Source: an uncultured Collinsella sp. (GTDB lineage Bacteria; Actinomycetota; Coriobacteriia; Coriobacteriales; Coriobacteriaceae). Taken from it: a stretch of DNA of 14,672 bases. The DNA is taken from contig CABUBH010000047.1 of NCBI GenBank assembly GCA_902489775.1, forward strand, positions 1 to 14,672, written 5' to 3'. The notes below the pieces were generated by a model that worked only from the letters and a program-made list of their open reading frames with translations, was not told the origin of the DNA and did not search any database. Shown here one piece after another: positions 6,537-12,696 of the stretch (positions are counted from its first letter, which is position 1; the number at the start of each line of letters is the position of its first letter). The translations under genes and the position numbers were made by a program.

Positions 6537-6547
6537 TCTAGTCTTAC

Positions 6548-6632
6548 GGGGGCGTGGCGGAATTGGCATACGCAGGAGACTTAAAATCTCTCGCCGCAAG
6601 GATTGTGGGTTCGAGTCCCACCGCCCCTACCA
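6548..6632 (+). tRNA. tRNA-Leu (anticodon UAA)
   Basis: This is a complete class II tRNA of 85 nt. The acceptor 6548-6554 pairs with 6622-6628, with one G-U at the end. The D-arm is GCG/CGC. The anticodon stem is 6575-6579/6587-6591, with loop CTTAAAA and anticodon TAA at 6582-6584. A long variable arm follows, then the T-arm GTGGG-TTCGAGT-CCCAC. The discriminator is A6629, and the terminal CCA (6630-6632) is encoded. Confidence 0.96.
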
Positions 6633-6643
6633 TATGGAGCTTT

Positions 6644-6682
6644 CGAGCCCGTGTCCCCAAGGGATGCGGGCTCGTTTCTTTT
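6644..6682 (+). terminator. Terminator of tRNA-Leu
   Basis: CGAGCCCG (6644-6651) pairs with CGGGCTCG (6667-6674), and the interior can extend with CCC/GGG. It is followed by TTTCTTTT. It starts 12 nt after the tRNA CCA end. Confidence 0.85.
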
Positions 6683-6684
6683 GG

Positions 6685-6823
6685 ACGCCGGTGGGGCTCG
6701 AACCCGCGAAGGGGCGAGCGTCAAGCGGACGCGCAGCGTCCGCAGCGAGCCGGCGAGGGCGCCGGCAGGCGTCCGAAGCCGGTGCGGATTTGCGCAGCAA
6801 ATACGCAGACGTCCCACCGCCCC
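6685..6823. repeat. tRNA-derived hairpin element behind tRNA-Leu
   Basis: No gene is convincing here. The segment begins with an inverted copy of the tRNA T-arm: 6689-6705 matches the reverse complement of 6607-6623 at 16 of 17 positions. It continues with three hairpins: 6725-6731/6737-6743, 6749-6755/6760-6766 (perfect GCCGGCG/CGCCGGC), and 6783-6793/6797-6807. It ends with GTCCCACCGCCCC (6811-6823), an exact 13-nt direct copy of tRNA positions 6615-6627. This looks like a relic of integration or of a tRNA-derived repeat. Confidence 0.5.
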
Positions 6824-6880
6824 GCGCTTCAGAAAGTCAGCTAATTTAGGACGAGCTAAAAAGACTGCTTCGGCCCCTTA

Positions 6881-6950
6881 GAAGTTGCGGTGGAATAGAT
6901 CCTGTTTATACCGTTTACCGGCCCATTTAGGAACTATTTCACCGCAATTC
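6881..6950. repeat. Imperfect palindrome downstream of ppx
   Basis: The left arm 6885-6903 and right arm 6929-6947 are reverse complements at 17 of 19 positions (core TTGCGGTG and AATAG), extendable outwards through GAA/TTC with a one-base bulge. The loop is about 25 nt. It lies just past the ppx stop codon and may help end that transcript; on minus an AGTCTTTTTAG run follows about 30 nt later. Confidence 0.6.
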
Positions 6951-6962
6951 AAAGGGAGACGG

Positions 6963-7964
6963 TTAAAGAGCGCTCAGGCTCGGGGTCCAGGCGATGGTGG
7001 GGGCGGCGCCGTCGAGAGCCTCGTTGATGGTGGCGACCATGCCGGCAAGTAGGCTGTTCTCGCTTACAGTGAGCGTCTTGTAGCCGCCAGCGCGCATGAG
7101 CTCGCGGATCACCACGGCGCCAGCCAAGATCACGCCCGCGCGTTTGGGCTGCACGCCTGGCAACGCGGCAATGCCTGCGACATCCAGCGCAGACATGCGC
7201 TCAATAGCGGCCGAAACCTGATCCAGCGAAAGCTCGCGCAGGTGCACAAAGCTCGAATCGTACGGCTCCAGCTCGTGGATCAGAGCCACCAGCGTAGTCA
7301 CCGTGCCGCCCACTGCGACCAAGCGTTCGGCGCGCTCAAAGTCGCTGGGCAGGCCTTCAAAATAGGCGGCGAACTGCTCACCTGCCCACGCGGCAGCGGC
7401 AGCAAGCTCGCCGTCCGCAGGCGGCAGCGCCGAGAAGAACCGCTCCGTCACGCGGCGACAACCGATGTCCAGCGAACGCGTGCCCTCCAGCGCAAAGACC
7501 CCACGCTCCGGCGCATAGACGCCCGTCGCGAGCTCCGTGGATCCGCCACCCGAATCGGCAACAATGATGCGCTCGCCGGCAAAGTCGTGCGCCACGCCAA
7601 AAAACGTCAGGCGCGCCTCGACCTCGCCCGGAATCACCTGTGGCTCAAGCCCCAGATCGCGCAGGCCGTCCAGCAGCAGCGCGGCATTGGACGCATCGCG
7701 CGCGGCGCTCGTGCACGTGGTGCAGATGCACGCGGCCCCAAAGGCACGGGCCTCATCCACAAACATGCGACACGCAGCGAGCACACGCTCGACAGCCGCC
7801 TCGCAAAAGCGACCCGTCGCGTCCACACCCTCGCCCAGGTCGGTAATCTCGGTATGCTTGGACGATCCCACGATCGCCCCGCCCTCGACCTGGGCCAACA
7901 CCAGTCGCGACGACACCGTTCCCAGATCGATCGCCGCCACCTTATATCGTTTGCAATCTGCCAT
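6963..7964 (-). CDS. ppx: Ppx/GppA-family phosphatase
   Basis: The 333-residue protein belongs to the exopolyphosphatase/guanosine pentaphosphate phosphohydrolase family, cytoplasmic ASKHA-fold enzymes that release phosphate from polyphosphate or pppGpp. Visible motifs are the N-terminal phosphate loop AAIDLGTVSSRLVL (10-23), CTSAARDASN (84-93), the catalytic glutamate region IPGEVEARL (111-119), the second phosphate loop VADSGGGSTEL (135-145) and AVGGTVTTL (217-225). Its length matches the short actinobacterial Ppx form that lacks the C-terminal HD-like domain of E. coli Ppx. The start at 7964 has GGAGGGG about 8 nt upstream and lies 20 nt after the divIC-like stop, so the two are co-transcribed. 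Whether polyphosphate or pppGpp is the real substrate cannot be decided here. Confidence 0.9.
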   Translation of the reverse strand: MADCKRYKVAAIDLGTVSSRLVLAQVEGGAIVGSSKHTEITDLGEGVDATGRFCEAAVERVLAACRMFVDEARAFGAACICTTCTSAARDASNAALLLDGLRDLGLEPQVIPGEVEARLTFFGVAHDFAGERIIVADSGGGSTELATGVYAPERGVFALEGTRSLDIGCRRVTERFFSALPPADGELAAAAAWAGEQFAAYFEGLPSDFERAERLVAVGGTVTTLVALIHELEPYDSSFVHLRELSLDQVSAAIERMSALDVAGIAALPGVQPKRAGVILAGAVVIRELMRAGGYKTLTVSENSLLAGMVATINEALDGAAPTIAWTPSLSAL

Positions 7965-7984
7965 TGCGGGTTCCCCTCCGGGCG

Positions 7985-8746
7985 CTACTCGCCGTTGGAC
8001 ACGACCGTCTGGCCCTCGACACCGTTAAACCCAAACAGCATGTCGAGCGCCTGGATATACCACGGGGCGTCCTTACCGACTTCTTCGATTTCCTTGGCAA
8101 CTTCGCTGGCCTTCTTGGCGTTCGACGACTTCTTGCTCGAAGACGAATCCGAATCGTCGTCCAGGCCCTGCACTTCAATCCTCTTCTCGCCGGGCATCAC
8201 CAGGCCCAAGTCCTCGGATGCCGCGTCCTTGATACCCTCCTCCGAGAGCAGCTTGTCGACGCTTTTTTGCAGCTCATCATTGTATTGCTGACGAATCTCG
8301 ACCTGCTTGGCCAAGATATCGCTCGAGCGCTTTGCCACGTACAGATCGCGCACGGGGAAATACAGGCTCACGAGCACCAGAGCAACGACAATGCCGATGA
8401 ATAGCCCTCGCTGAGGACCGTGAGTAAAGTCGTAAATCGCCTTGACCGCTGCGTTGTCGTTGGCGTAGTGCATAAAGTCCGAGCCGGAAAGACGACTTGA
8501 GGGACGGCGCGGCTTGTCGTGCGTTTGAGCCGAGGGGCGCTGAGCATGCGTCGGGCGCGCCGAACGTGGCGGGCGGTCCGTCGACGTATTCATTTGAGCA
8601 TGGGAGTTCGAAGTGCCTGCCGTGCGATGCGTGGGACGGGCAGCACCAGCATAACCAGACCCGCCAAGCTGTGCGGTACGCGCACGACGAGACGACGGCT
8701 CACGCGAACCGGCGGAATAGTACCTGTTGTCGTAAATCTGATCCAT
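7985..8746 (-). CDS. DivIC/FtsB-like septum formation initiator protein
   Basis: DivIC/FtsB proteins are small bitopic division proteins that bridge FtsL, FtsQ/DivIB and the septal synthase. Here 253 residues are arranged as a long disordered cytoplasmic N-terminus (1-110) rich in Arg/Ser/Thr/Pro/His, one TM helix (about 113-131, LFIGIVVALVLVSLYF), an adjacent coiled coil (132-165) and the family tail ending in LGLVMPGE (180-187). A Ser/Asp/Lys-rich stretch and a C-terminal segment (APWYIQALDMLFGFNG) follow. The start at 8746 was chosen because the open frame upstream crosses the promoter and the enolase terminator. Position between eno and ppx is the classic actinobacterial location for this gene. 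The N-terminal extension is longer than usual. Confidence 0.82.
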   Translation of the reverse strand: MDQIYDNRYYSAGSREPSSRRARTAQLGGSGYAGAARPTHRTAGTSNSHAQMNTSTDRPPRSARPTHAQRPSAQTHDKPRRPSSRLSGSDFMHYANDNAAVKAIYDFTHGPQRGLFIGIVVALVLVSLYFPVRDLYVAKRSSDILAKQVEIRQQYNDELQKSVDKLLSEEGIKDAASEDLGLVMPGEKRIEVQGLDDDSDSSSSKKSSNAKKASEVAKEIEEVGKDAPWYIQALDMLFGFNGVEGQTVVSNGE

Positions 8747-8789
8747 GTGCGCCTTGTGCGGTTGAGGTTTGTTTGCGCTAAGTCCTTTA

Positions 8790-8798
8790 GTTATAGCA
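8790..8798 (-). promoter_or_regulatory. Extended -10 promoter of the divIC-ppx unit
   Basis: On the minus strand TGCTATAAC fits an extended -10 (TGnTATAAT). It lies after the enolase terminator and gives a leader of roughly 35-40 nt. The -35 region is not convincing. A short AAGG ribosome site sits close to the ATG. Confidence 0.5.
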
Positions 8799-8837
8799 CG
8801 AGCGCCCGCACCGCCTTCGTCAGCCTTTGCTCGACAT

Positions 8838-8869
8838 AAAAAAGGCGCTGAGCCGTATGGCCCAGCGCC
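8838..8869 (-). terminator. Rho-independent terminator of enolase
   Basis: On the minus strand the stem 8869-8859/8854-8844 (GGCGCTG/CAGCGCC plus GCC/GGC, one mismatch, 4-nt loop) is followed by six T residues (8843-8838). It lies about 70 nt past the eno stop. Confidence 0.9.
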
Positions 8870-8941
8870 CATAGTGCTTTGCGGCATCCAGCCAAGGCGA
8901 GGAGGAACCGAGTCAGCCTCCCCCTCGCCAAATTCGCCCGT

Positions 8942-10231
8942 TTAGCGAATGTTGTAGAACGCGGCCTTGCCGGCATAGCGCGCGCCGCCCTCGAGCTCGT
9001 CCTCGATGCGGATGAGCTGGTTGTACTTAGCAATACGGTCGCTGCGGCACGGGGCGCCCGACTTGATCTGGCCGGCGTTGACGCCCACGACCAGGTCGGC
9101 GATCGTGGAGTCCTCGGTCTCGCCAGAACGGTGGCTCACGATGCAAGCGTAGCCGGCCTCCTTGGCGGTTTCGATGGCCTCGAGCGACTCGGTGAGCGTG
9201 CCGATCTGGTTGACCTTGACCAGAATCGCGTTGGCGGCGCCCAGCTCGATACCCTTCTTGAGGCGCTCGGTGTTGGTGACGAACAGGTCGTCGCCCACCA
9301 GCTGCACCTTGTTGCCGATGCGACGGGTGAGCTCAACCCAGCCGTCCCAATCCTCCTCGGCCATGCCGTCCTCGATGGAGATGATGGGATAGGTGTCGAC
9401 GAGCTTCTCCCAGTAATCGACCATCTGAGCGCTCGTATACTCAACGCCCTCGCCCTTGAGCTCGTACATGCCGGTCTCGGCGTTGTAGAACTCGGTGGAC
9501 GCCGGGTCCATGGCGTACATGAAGTCGACGCCGGGCTTAAAGCCAGCCTTCTCGACGGCCTTGGTAATGTACTCGAACGGCTCGGCATTGGTCTTGAGGT
9601 TGGGCGCAAAGCCGCCCTCGTCGCCCACGCCGCCGCCCAGGCCTGCCTCGTGCAGCACGCCCTTGAGGGTGTGGTAGACCTCGGCACACCAGCGCAGGCC
9701 CTCGGCAAAGCTCGGGGCGCCCACCGGCATGATCATGAACTCCTGGAAGTCAACGTTATTGTCGGCATGCACACCGCCGTTGAGGATGTTCATCATGGGC
9801 GTGGGCAGCAGATGAGCGTTGACGCCGCCCAGGTACTGGCACAGCGACAGGCCCGCCGACTCTGCCGCGGCGCGGGCGACGGCCAGCGACACGCCCAGGA
9901 TGGCGTTGGCACCGAGCTTGGTCTTGTTGGGGGTACCGTCCGCGGCGATCAGCGCGGCATCGACAGCGCGCTGGTCGAAGGCATCGAGGCCCACGACGGC
10001 ATCGGCGCACTCGTTGTTGACGTGCTCGACGGCCTGCGAGACGCCCTTGCCCAGATAGCGGCCCTTGTCGCCGTCGCGCAGCTCGCACGCCTCAAAGGCG
10101 CCGGTCGAAGCGCCCGAAGGCACCATCGCGCGGCCGAAGCTGCCGTCCTCGAGCACGACCTCGACCTCGACGGTTGGGTTGCCGCGGCTGTCGAGCACCT
10201 CACGACCGTAGACGTCCAAAATATCACTCAT
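8942..10231 (-). CDS. eno: Enolase (phosphopyruvate hydratase)
   Basis: Enolase converts 2-phosphoglycerate to phosphoenolpyruvate in glycolysis, as a Mg-dependent cytoplasmic enzyme. The protein is full-length at 429 residues. Visible active-site elements are the mobile loop SGASTG (39-44), H155 in GGVHADNN, E164 in DFQEFM, E205 in GDEGGFAP, the metal ligands D242, E287 (SIEDGM) and D314 (GDDLFVTN), the catalytic base K339 in ILVKVNQIGTLTE, HRSGET (367-372) and K390. The start at 10231 follows GAGGGAG at 7 nt. It has its own terminator (8838-8869), and the mazG terminator lies upstream, so it is a single-gene transcript with a 5' region of about 130 nt that contains repeats. Flanking mazG and divIC fit the actinobacterial order. 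Confidence 0.98.
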   Translation of the reverse strand: MSDILDVYGREVLDSRGNPTVEVEVVLEDGSFGRAMVPSGASTGAFEACELRDGDKGRYLGKGVSQAVEHVNNECADAVVGLDAFDQRAVDAALIAADGTPNKTKLGANAILGVSLAVARAAAESAGLSLCQYLGGVNAHLLPTPMMNILNGGVHADNNVDFQEFMIMPVGAPSFAEGLRWCAEVYHTLKGVLHEAGLGGGVGDEGGFAPNLKTNAEPFEYITKAVEKAGFKPGVDFMYAMDPASTEFYNAETGMYELKGEGVEYTSAQMVDYWEKLVDTYPIISIEDGMAEEDWDGWVELTRRIGNKVQLVGDDLFVTNTERLKKGIELGAANAILVKVNQIGTLTESLEAIETAKEAGYACIVSHRSGETEDSTIADLVVGVNAGQIKSGAPCRSDRIAKYNQLIRIEDELEGGARYAGKAAFYNIR

Positions 10232-10268
10232 GTTGTCTCCCTCTCACTTGGAAACGGGTTGAATGCTT

Positions 10269-10301
10269 GGCGACCGACTGACCGTGCACCGTCGGTGCGC
10301 C
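10269..10301 (-). promoter_or_regulatory. Leader hairpin upstream of eno
   Basis: ACCGAC (10273-10278) pairs with GTCGGT (10291-10296), with GGCG/CGCC extending the stem after a one-base bulge. The symmetrical GCACCG-T-CGGTGC (10286-10298) offers an alternative pairing. The function is unknown. Confidence 0.35.
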
Positions 10302-10371
10302 TCCGTAAGTTAGTCATGTCGCACTTTTTGCATTATGCCCTAAGTTAGCCGAGGGATACACTTGTTTTTCG

Positions 10372-10417
10372 AAAAATATAGCGGGAGCGACGAGGCGTGC
10401 CGGCTCGTCGTTCCCGC
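10372..10417 (-). terminator. Rho-independent terminator of the larC2-yfcE-mazG unit
   Basis: A perfect or near-perfect 14-bp GC-rich stem (10381-10394/10404-10417, one G-T pair) with a 9-nt loop is followed on the minus strand by TATATTTTT. It begins 4 nt after the mazG stop codon. Confidence 0.9.
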
Positions 10418-10421
10418 AGTC

Positions 10422-11282
10422 TTACTCCTCTGCCTTTGCGGCATCCCACAGGTCATTGAGACCGTGGGTCGAAAGCTCAGCCAGATCCACATGGGCGTTG
10501 GCCGCCATCTGCTCCATCGCAGCCCAGCGACGGCGGAACTTGGCCGTGCTCGCGCGCAGGGCGCTCTCGGCGTCGATGCCCTCCTTGCGCGCAACGTTGA
10601 CCAGGGCAAAGAGCAGGTCGCCAAACTCCATCTCGCGCTCGGGCGAGCCGGGCTCCTCGGCCTCAAACTCGGCACGCTCCTCGGCAACCTCGTCCCACAC
10701 ATCCTGGACCGTCTCCCACTCAAAGCCCACGGCAGCCGCCTTGCGCGACACCTTCTGAGCCTGCATCAGCGCCGGCAGGTGCGTAGGCACGCCGTCGAGC
10801 AGGCCCTCGGGCGCAGCCTCGCCCGCTGCCACGACCTTGTCCTTGGCAGCCTTCTCGGCAAGCTTGACCTCGTCCCAGATCTTGAGCACCTCGTCGGAGT
10901 TATCGGCATCCGCATCGCCAAACACATGTGGGTGGCGGCGGATGAGCTTGGCGTCGATATCGCGTGCCACATCGGCCAGCGTAAACTCACCGGCGTCCGC
11001 CGCAATCTGCGCATGCAGTACGACCTGCATGAGCACGTCGCCGAGCTCCTCGCGCAGATGCGCCGCGTCGCCTGCCTCAATACAGTCGAGCGCCTCGTAG
11101 GCTTCCTCGATCATGTTCTTGCCGATGCTCTGATGCGTCTGTTCGCGGTCCCACGGGCAGCCATCGGGCTGACGCAGACGCCAGATGGTCTGCACCAGAT
11201 GCTGCAGCTCGGCCGACGCGTCGACCAGCGTGGACAGATCGCGCGAGCCCTCGGCATTTTGCTGGGCCGTGTGCTGCGCCAT
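10422..11282 (-). CDS. mazG: MazG nucleoside triphosphate pyrophosphohydrolase
   Basis: MazG hydrolyses (d)NTPs to monophosphates and pyrophosphate, a house-cleaning or stringency-related role. The 286 residues contain two all-alpha NTP-PPase domains. The N-terminal domain has CPWD (42-45), the metal motif IEEAYE (58-63) and EELGDVL (78-84). The C-terminal one has DEVAEERAEFEAE (197-209) and EFGDLLFALVNVARK (219-233), joined by the conserved KIWDEVK and GFEWE segments. Both EExxE/ExxD sets are intact. The start at 11282 lies 2 nt beyond the yfcE stop, with GAGGAGGAC inside the yfcE end, so translation is coupled. A longer upstream reading would lie wholly inside yfcE. A strong terminator follows. 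Confidence 0.95.
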   Translation of the reverse strand: MAQHTAQQNAEGSRDLSTLVDASAELQHLVQTIWRLRQPDGCPWDREQTHQSIGKNMIEEAYEALDCIEAGDAAHLREELGDVLMQVVLHAQIAADAGEFTLADVARDIDAKLIRRHPHVFGDADADNSDEVLKIWDEVKLAEKAAKDKVVAAGEAAPEGLLDGVPTHLPALMQAQKVSRKAAAVGFEWETVQDVWDEVAEERAEFEAEEPGSPEREMEFGDLLFALVNVARKEGIDAESALRASTAKFRRRWAAMEQMAANAHVDLAELSTHGLNDLWDAAKAEE

Positions 11283-11284
11283 GG

Positions 11285-11833
11285 TTAGTCCTCCTCCATG
11301 ATCACGTGGCGGAACGCACCGCCCTCGTAGATGCCGTAGCTGTGCGTGCCATCCTTGGGAATGCTCACGCTGCCGGGGTTGAAGAGCCATAGGCCCGGGT
11401 GCGTCTCGCTTGCCTCGTTAACCTTGATATGCGTGTGGCCGTAGACGAGCGCGGAGCCCTCGGGCAGCGCGGGCGCGTGGTCGACGCTGTTGTGCATGCC
11501 GGCGCCAAAGACGTGGCCATGCGTCAGGAACAGCTCGCGGCCGGTCTCGTCGAACAGCGTGGCGTAGTCCGCCATGACGGGAAAGTCGAGCACCATCTGG
11601 TCGACCTCGGCGTCACAGTTGCCACGCACCGCGATGATGCGGTCGGCCAGGGCGTTGAGCAGCGGAATCACACGCTTGGGGGCGTAGTCGCGCGGCAGGT
11701 CGTTGCGCGGGCCGTGGTAGAGCAGGTCGCCCAGCAGCACGATGCGGTCGGGGTTCTCGCGCTCGATAGCGGCGACGAGGCGCTCGGTCCAGTATGCCGA
11801 GCCGTGGATGTCGGAAGCGATGAGGTATTTCAT
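11285..11833 (-). CDS. yfcE: YfcE-type metallophosphodiesterase
   Basis: This 182-residue enzyme is a calcineurin-like phosphoesterase of the YfcE/MJ0936 group, Mn-dependent hydrolases of phosphodiester substrates whose natural target is uncertain. The dimetal site is complete: SDIHGS (D8, H10), LLGDLLYHGPRN (D36), RGNCD (N72), LTHGH (H105, H107) and GHTH (H133, H135). NPGSVSIPKDG is the usual family ending motif. The ATG at 11833 follows AAAGGA with 6 nt spacing. It is the middle gene of a probable larC2-yfcE-mazG unit, 57 nt after larC2 and 2 nt before mazG. The gap to larC2 is G-rich on the plus strand (see the feature at 11847). Confidence 0.93.
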   Translation of the reverse strand: MKYLIASDIHGSAYWTERLVAAIERENPDRIVLLGDLLYHGPRNDLPRDYAPKRVIPLLNALADRIIAVRGNCDAEVDQMVLDFPVMADYATLFDETGRELFLTHGHVFGAGMHNSVDHAPALPEGSALVYGHTHIKVNEASETHPGLWLFNPGSVSIPKDGTHSYGIYEGGAFRHVIMEED

Positions 11834-11846
11834 GGGGGGTCCTTTC

Positions 11847-11868
11847 GGGTGGGGTTGGTTGGGTTGGG
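11847..11868 (+). other. Potential G-quadruplex motif upstream of yfcE
   Basis: Four G-runs (11847-11849, 11851-11854, 11861-11863, 11866-11868) with loops of 1, 6 and 2 nt fit the G3+N1-7 rule. The motif is on the strand opposite the mRNA sense, i.e. the template strand for yfcE. Confidence 0.45.
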
Positions 11869-11890
11869 CGCGGTGTGTCGATGGCCCGTG

Positions 11891-12376
11891 TTACTCAAAT
11901 CGGAGCGCCGCAGCTTGCGCCGCCTGCATCACACGTTGGAGCGGCACGTCGTGCTCACGGGCGAGACGGGCGCAGTCCTCGTACTCGGGCGCCGCGCGCT
12001 CGCTGCCGTCTGGCAGGGTGGCTACTTTGACGGCCACCTCACCCCAGGGTGTCGCCACCTGCTCAAAGCGGCGCGGCAGGCAGACGCGCTCCATAACCTG
12101 GCGGCGAATGCCGTTGGTCGTGGTTTCCAAAAAGATGATCGTCTGCAGGCGCTCGATATCCTCGCGGGCGCAGATCACCTGCAGCTGCCAGCCAGGACGA
12201 CCCTTTTTGCAGTAGAGAGGCAGCCAGTGCACCTCGCGGGCGCCCGCCTCGCGCAGACGGTCGGCGGCATAGGCGAGCACCTCGGGCGATGCGTCGTCAA
12301 TATCGCACTCCAGCTTGACGATGGTTTCGGGCGCATCGGTCTCGCGCGACAGCGGAGATGTACTTCCACGTTGCAT
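11891..12376 (-). CDS. larC2: Stand-alone LarC2-like domain (nickel-pincer cofactor synthesis)
   Basis: LarC is the CTP-dependent nickel insertase of nickel-pincer cofactor synthesis for lactate racemase; its C-terminal half is called LarC2. The 161-residue protein matches that half only. It has ETIVKLECDIDDASPEVLAY (17-36), LPLYCKKGRPGWQLQVIC (52-69), the FLETTTNGIRR segment (82-92), VATPWGEVAVKVA (107-119) and APEYEDCARLA (129-139). No LarC1 half is encoded upstream: the next gene is on the other strand and the intervening bases show no LarC1-like frame. No LarA, LarB or LarE is in the window. The start at 12376 was set by AAAGGA 10 nt upstream; the open frame continues upstream but with no family similarity. 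It heads a unit with yfcE and mazG. Confidence 0.8.
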   Translation of the reverse strand: MQRGSTSPLSRETDAPETIVKLECDIDDASPEVLAYAADRLREAGAREVHWLPLYCKKGRPGWQLQVICAREDIERLQTIIFLETTTNGIRRQVMERVCLPRRFEQVATPWGEVAVKVATLPDGSERAAPEYEDCARLAREHDVPLQRVMQAAQAAALRFE

Positions 12377-12419
12377 ACGGTCCGGATCCTTTCCGCACGG
12401 GCTCGTTTTGTTCACCCAA

Positions 12420-12428
12420 ACGCTAGCA
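12420..12428 (-). promoter_or_regulatory. Extended -10 promoter of larC2
   Basis: On the minus strand TGCTAGCGT resembles the extended -10 seen before tRNA-Leu and the divIC-like gene. It gives a leader of about 35-40 nt. No clear -35 is seen. Confidence 0.35.
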
Positions 12429-12499
12429 CATCGCGGGCGGTGCAGGGGCGGCGTCATGGGATAGGCGTGGCTTTCGTCCGTCGTCGCCCTCGCCCTCGC

Positions 12500-12570
12500 C
12501 TCAAACGTGTACATCAGCCTCCAAACATGTCATTTTTGTCGGTTTTGGAGGCTGATGCACACGTTTTGAG
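12500..12570. repeat. Imperfect intergenic palindrome
   Basis: The left arm 12500-12525 and right arm 12543-12570 are complementary apart from one extra base and one mismatch. They share CATCAGCCTCCAAA with its complement and the outer CTCAAA-CGTGT block. The loop is about 17 nt. It lies between divergent genes, so it is not a terminator of either and looks like a dispersed repeat. Confidence 0.65.
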
Positions 12571-12658
12571 AGCGCAAGCGAGGCACCACCGCACACCGTC
12601 TGCCCTTTCCGCTCGATTTCAACTCGCAGCGCACCCGGTGCGTTGGGGGCCGCGCCGT

Positions 12659-12664
12659 TACAAT
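12659..12664 (+). promoter_or_regulatory. Candidate -10 of the PHP phosphatase gene
   Basis: TACAAT lies 32 nt before the ATG at 12697. The -35 region 17 bp upstream (CGGTGC) is poor. Confidence 0.35.
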
Positions 12665-12696
12665 GGAGCGGATTTACCAAATGCAAAGGAGCCGCC

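Larger units (their letters stand above)
12377..12696. other. Intergenic region between divergent larC2 and the PHP gene
   Basis: No gene is evident. It holds, in order, the larC2 leader and promoter (12420-12428), a palindromic repeat (12500-12570) and the promoter and leader of the plus-strand phosphatase, with a -10 TACAAT at 12659-12664 and AAAGGAG just before its ATG. Confidence 0.6.

Noticed and set aside
6689..6709. A second tRNA on the minus strand
   Set aside because: Only a T-arm-like stretch is present, its stem has a mismatch, and there is no matching acceptor, anticodon arm or CCA end. It is best read as an inverted partial copy.
6554..6881. Several 70-96 codon frames over tRNA-Leu and the downstream segment
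   Set aside because: They begin inside or beside the tRNA, cross its terminator and the hairpins, and give the arginine-rich translations typical of mis-annotated tRNA surroundings.
8747..8887. N-terminal extension of the divIC-like protein
   Set aside because: It would require translation through the enolase terminator and the extended -10 region; no ribosome site is seen.
8879..10348. A 489-codon open frame on plus across the enolase gene
   Set aside because: It lies antisense to an unmistakable enolase. The translation is low-complexity (Leu/Val/Ala/Gly/His), it has no ribosome site and it crosses the eno terminator-to-promoter span. It is a product of high GC.
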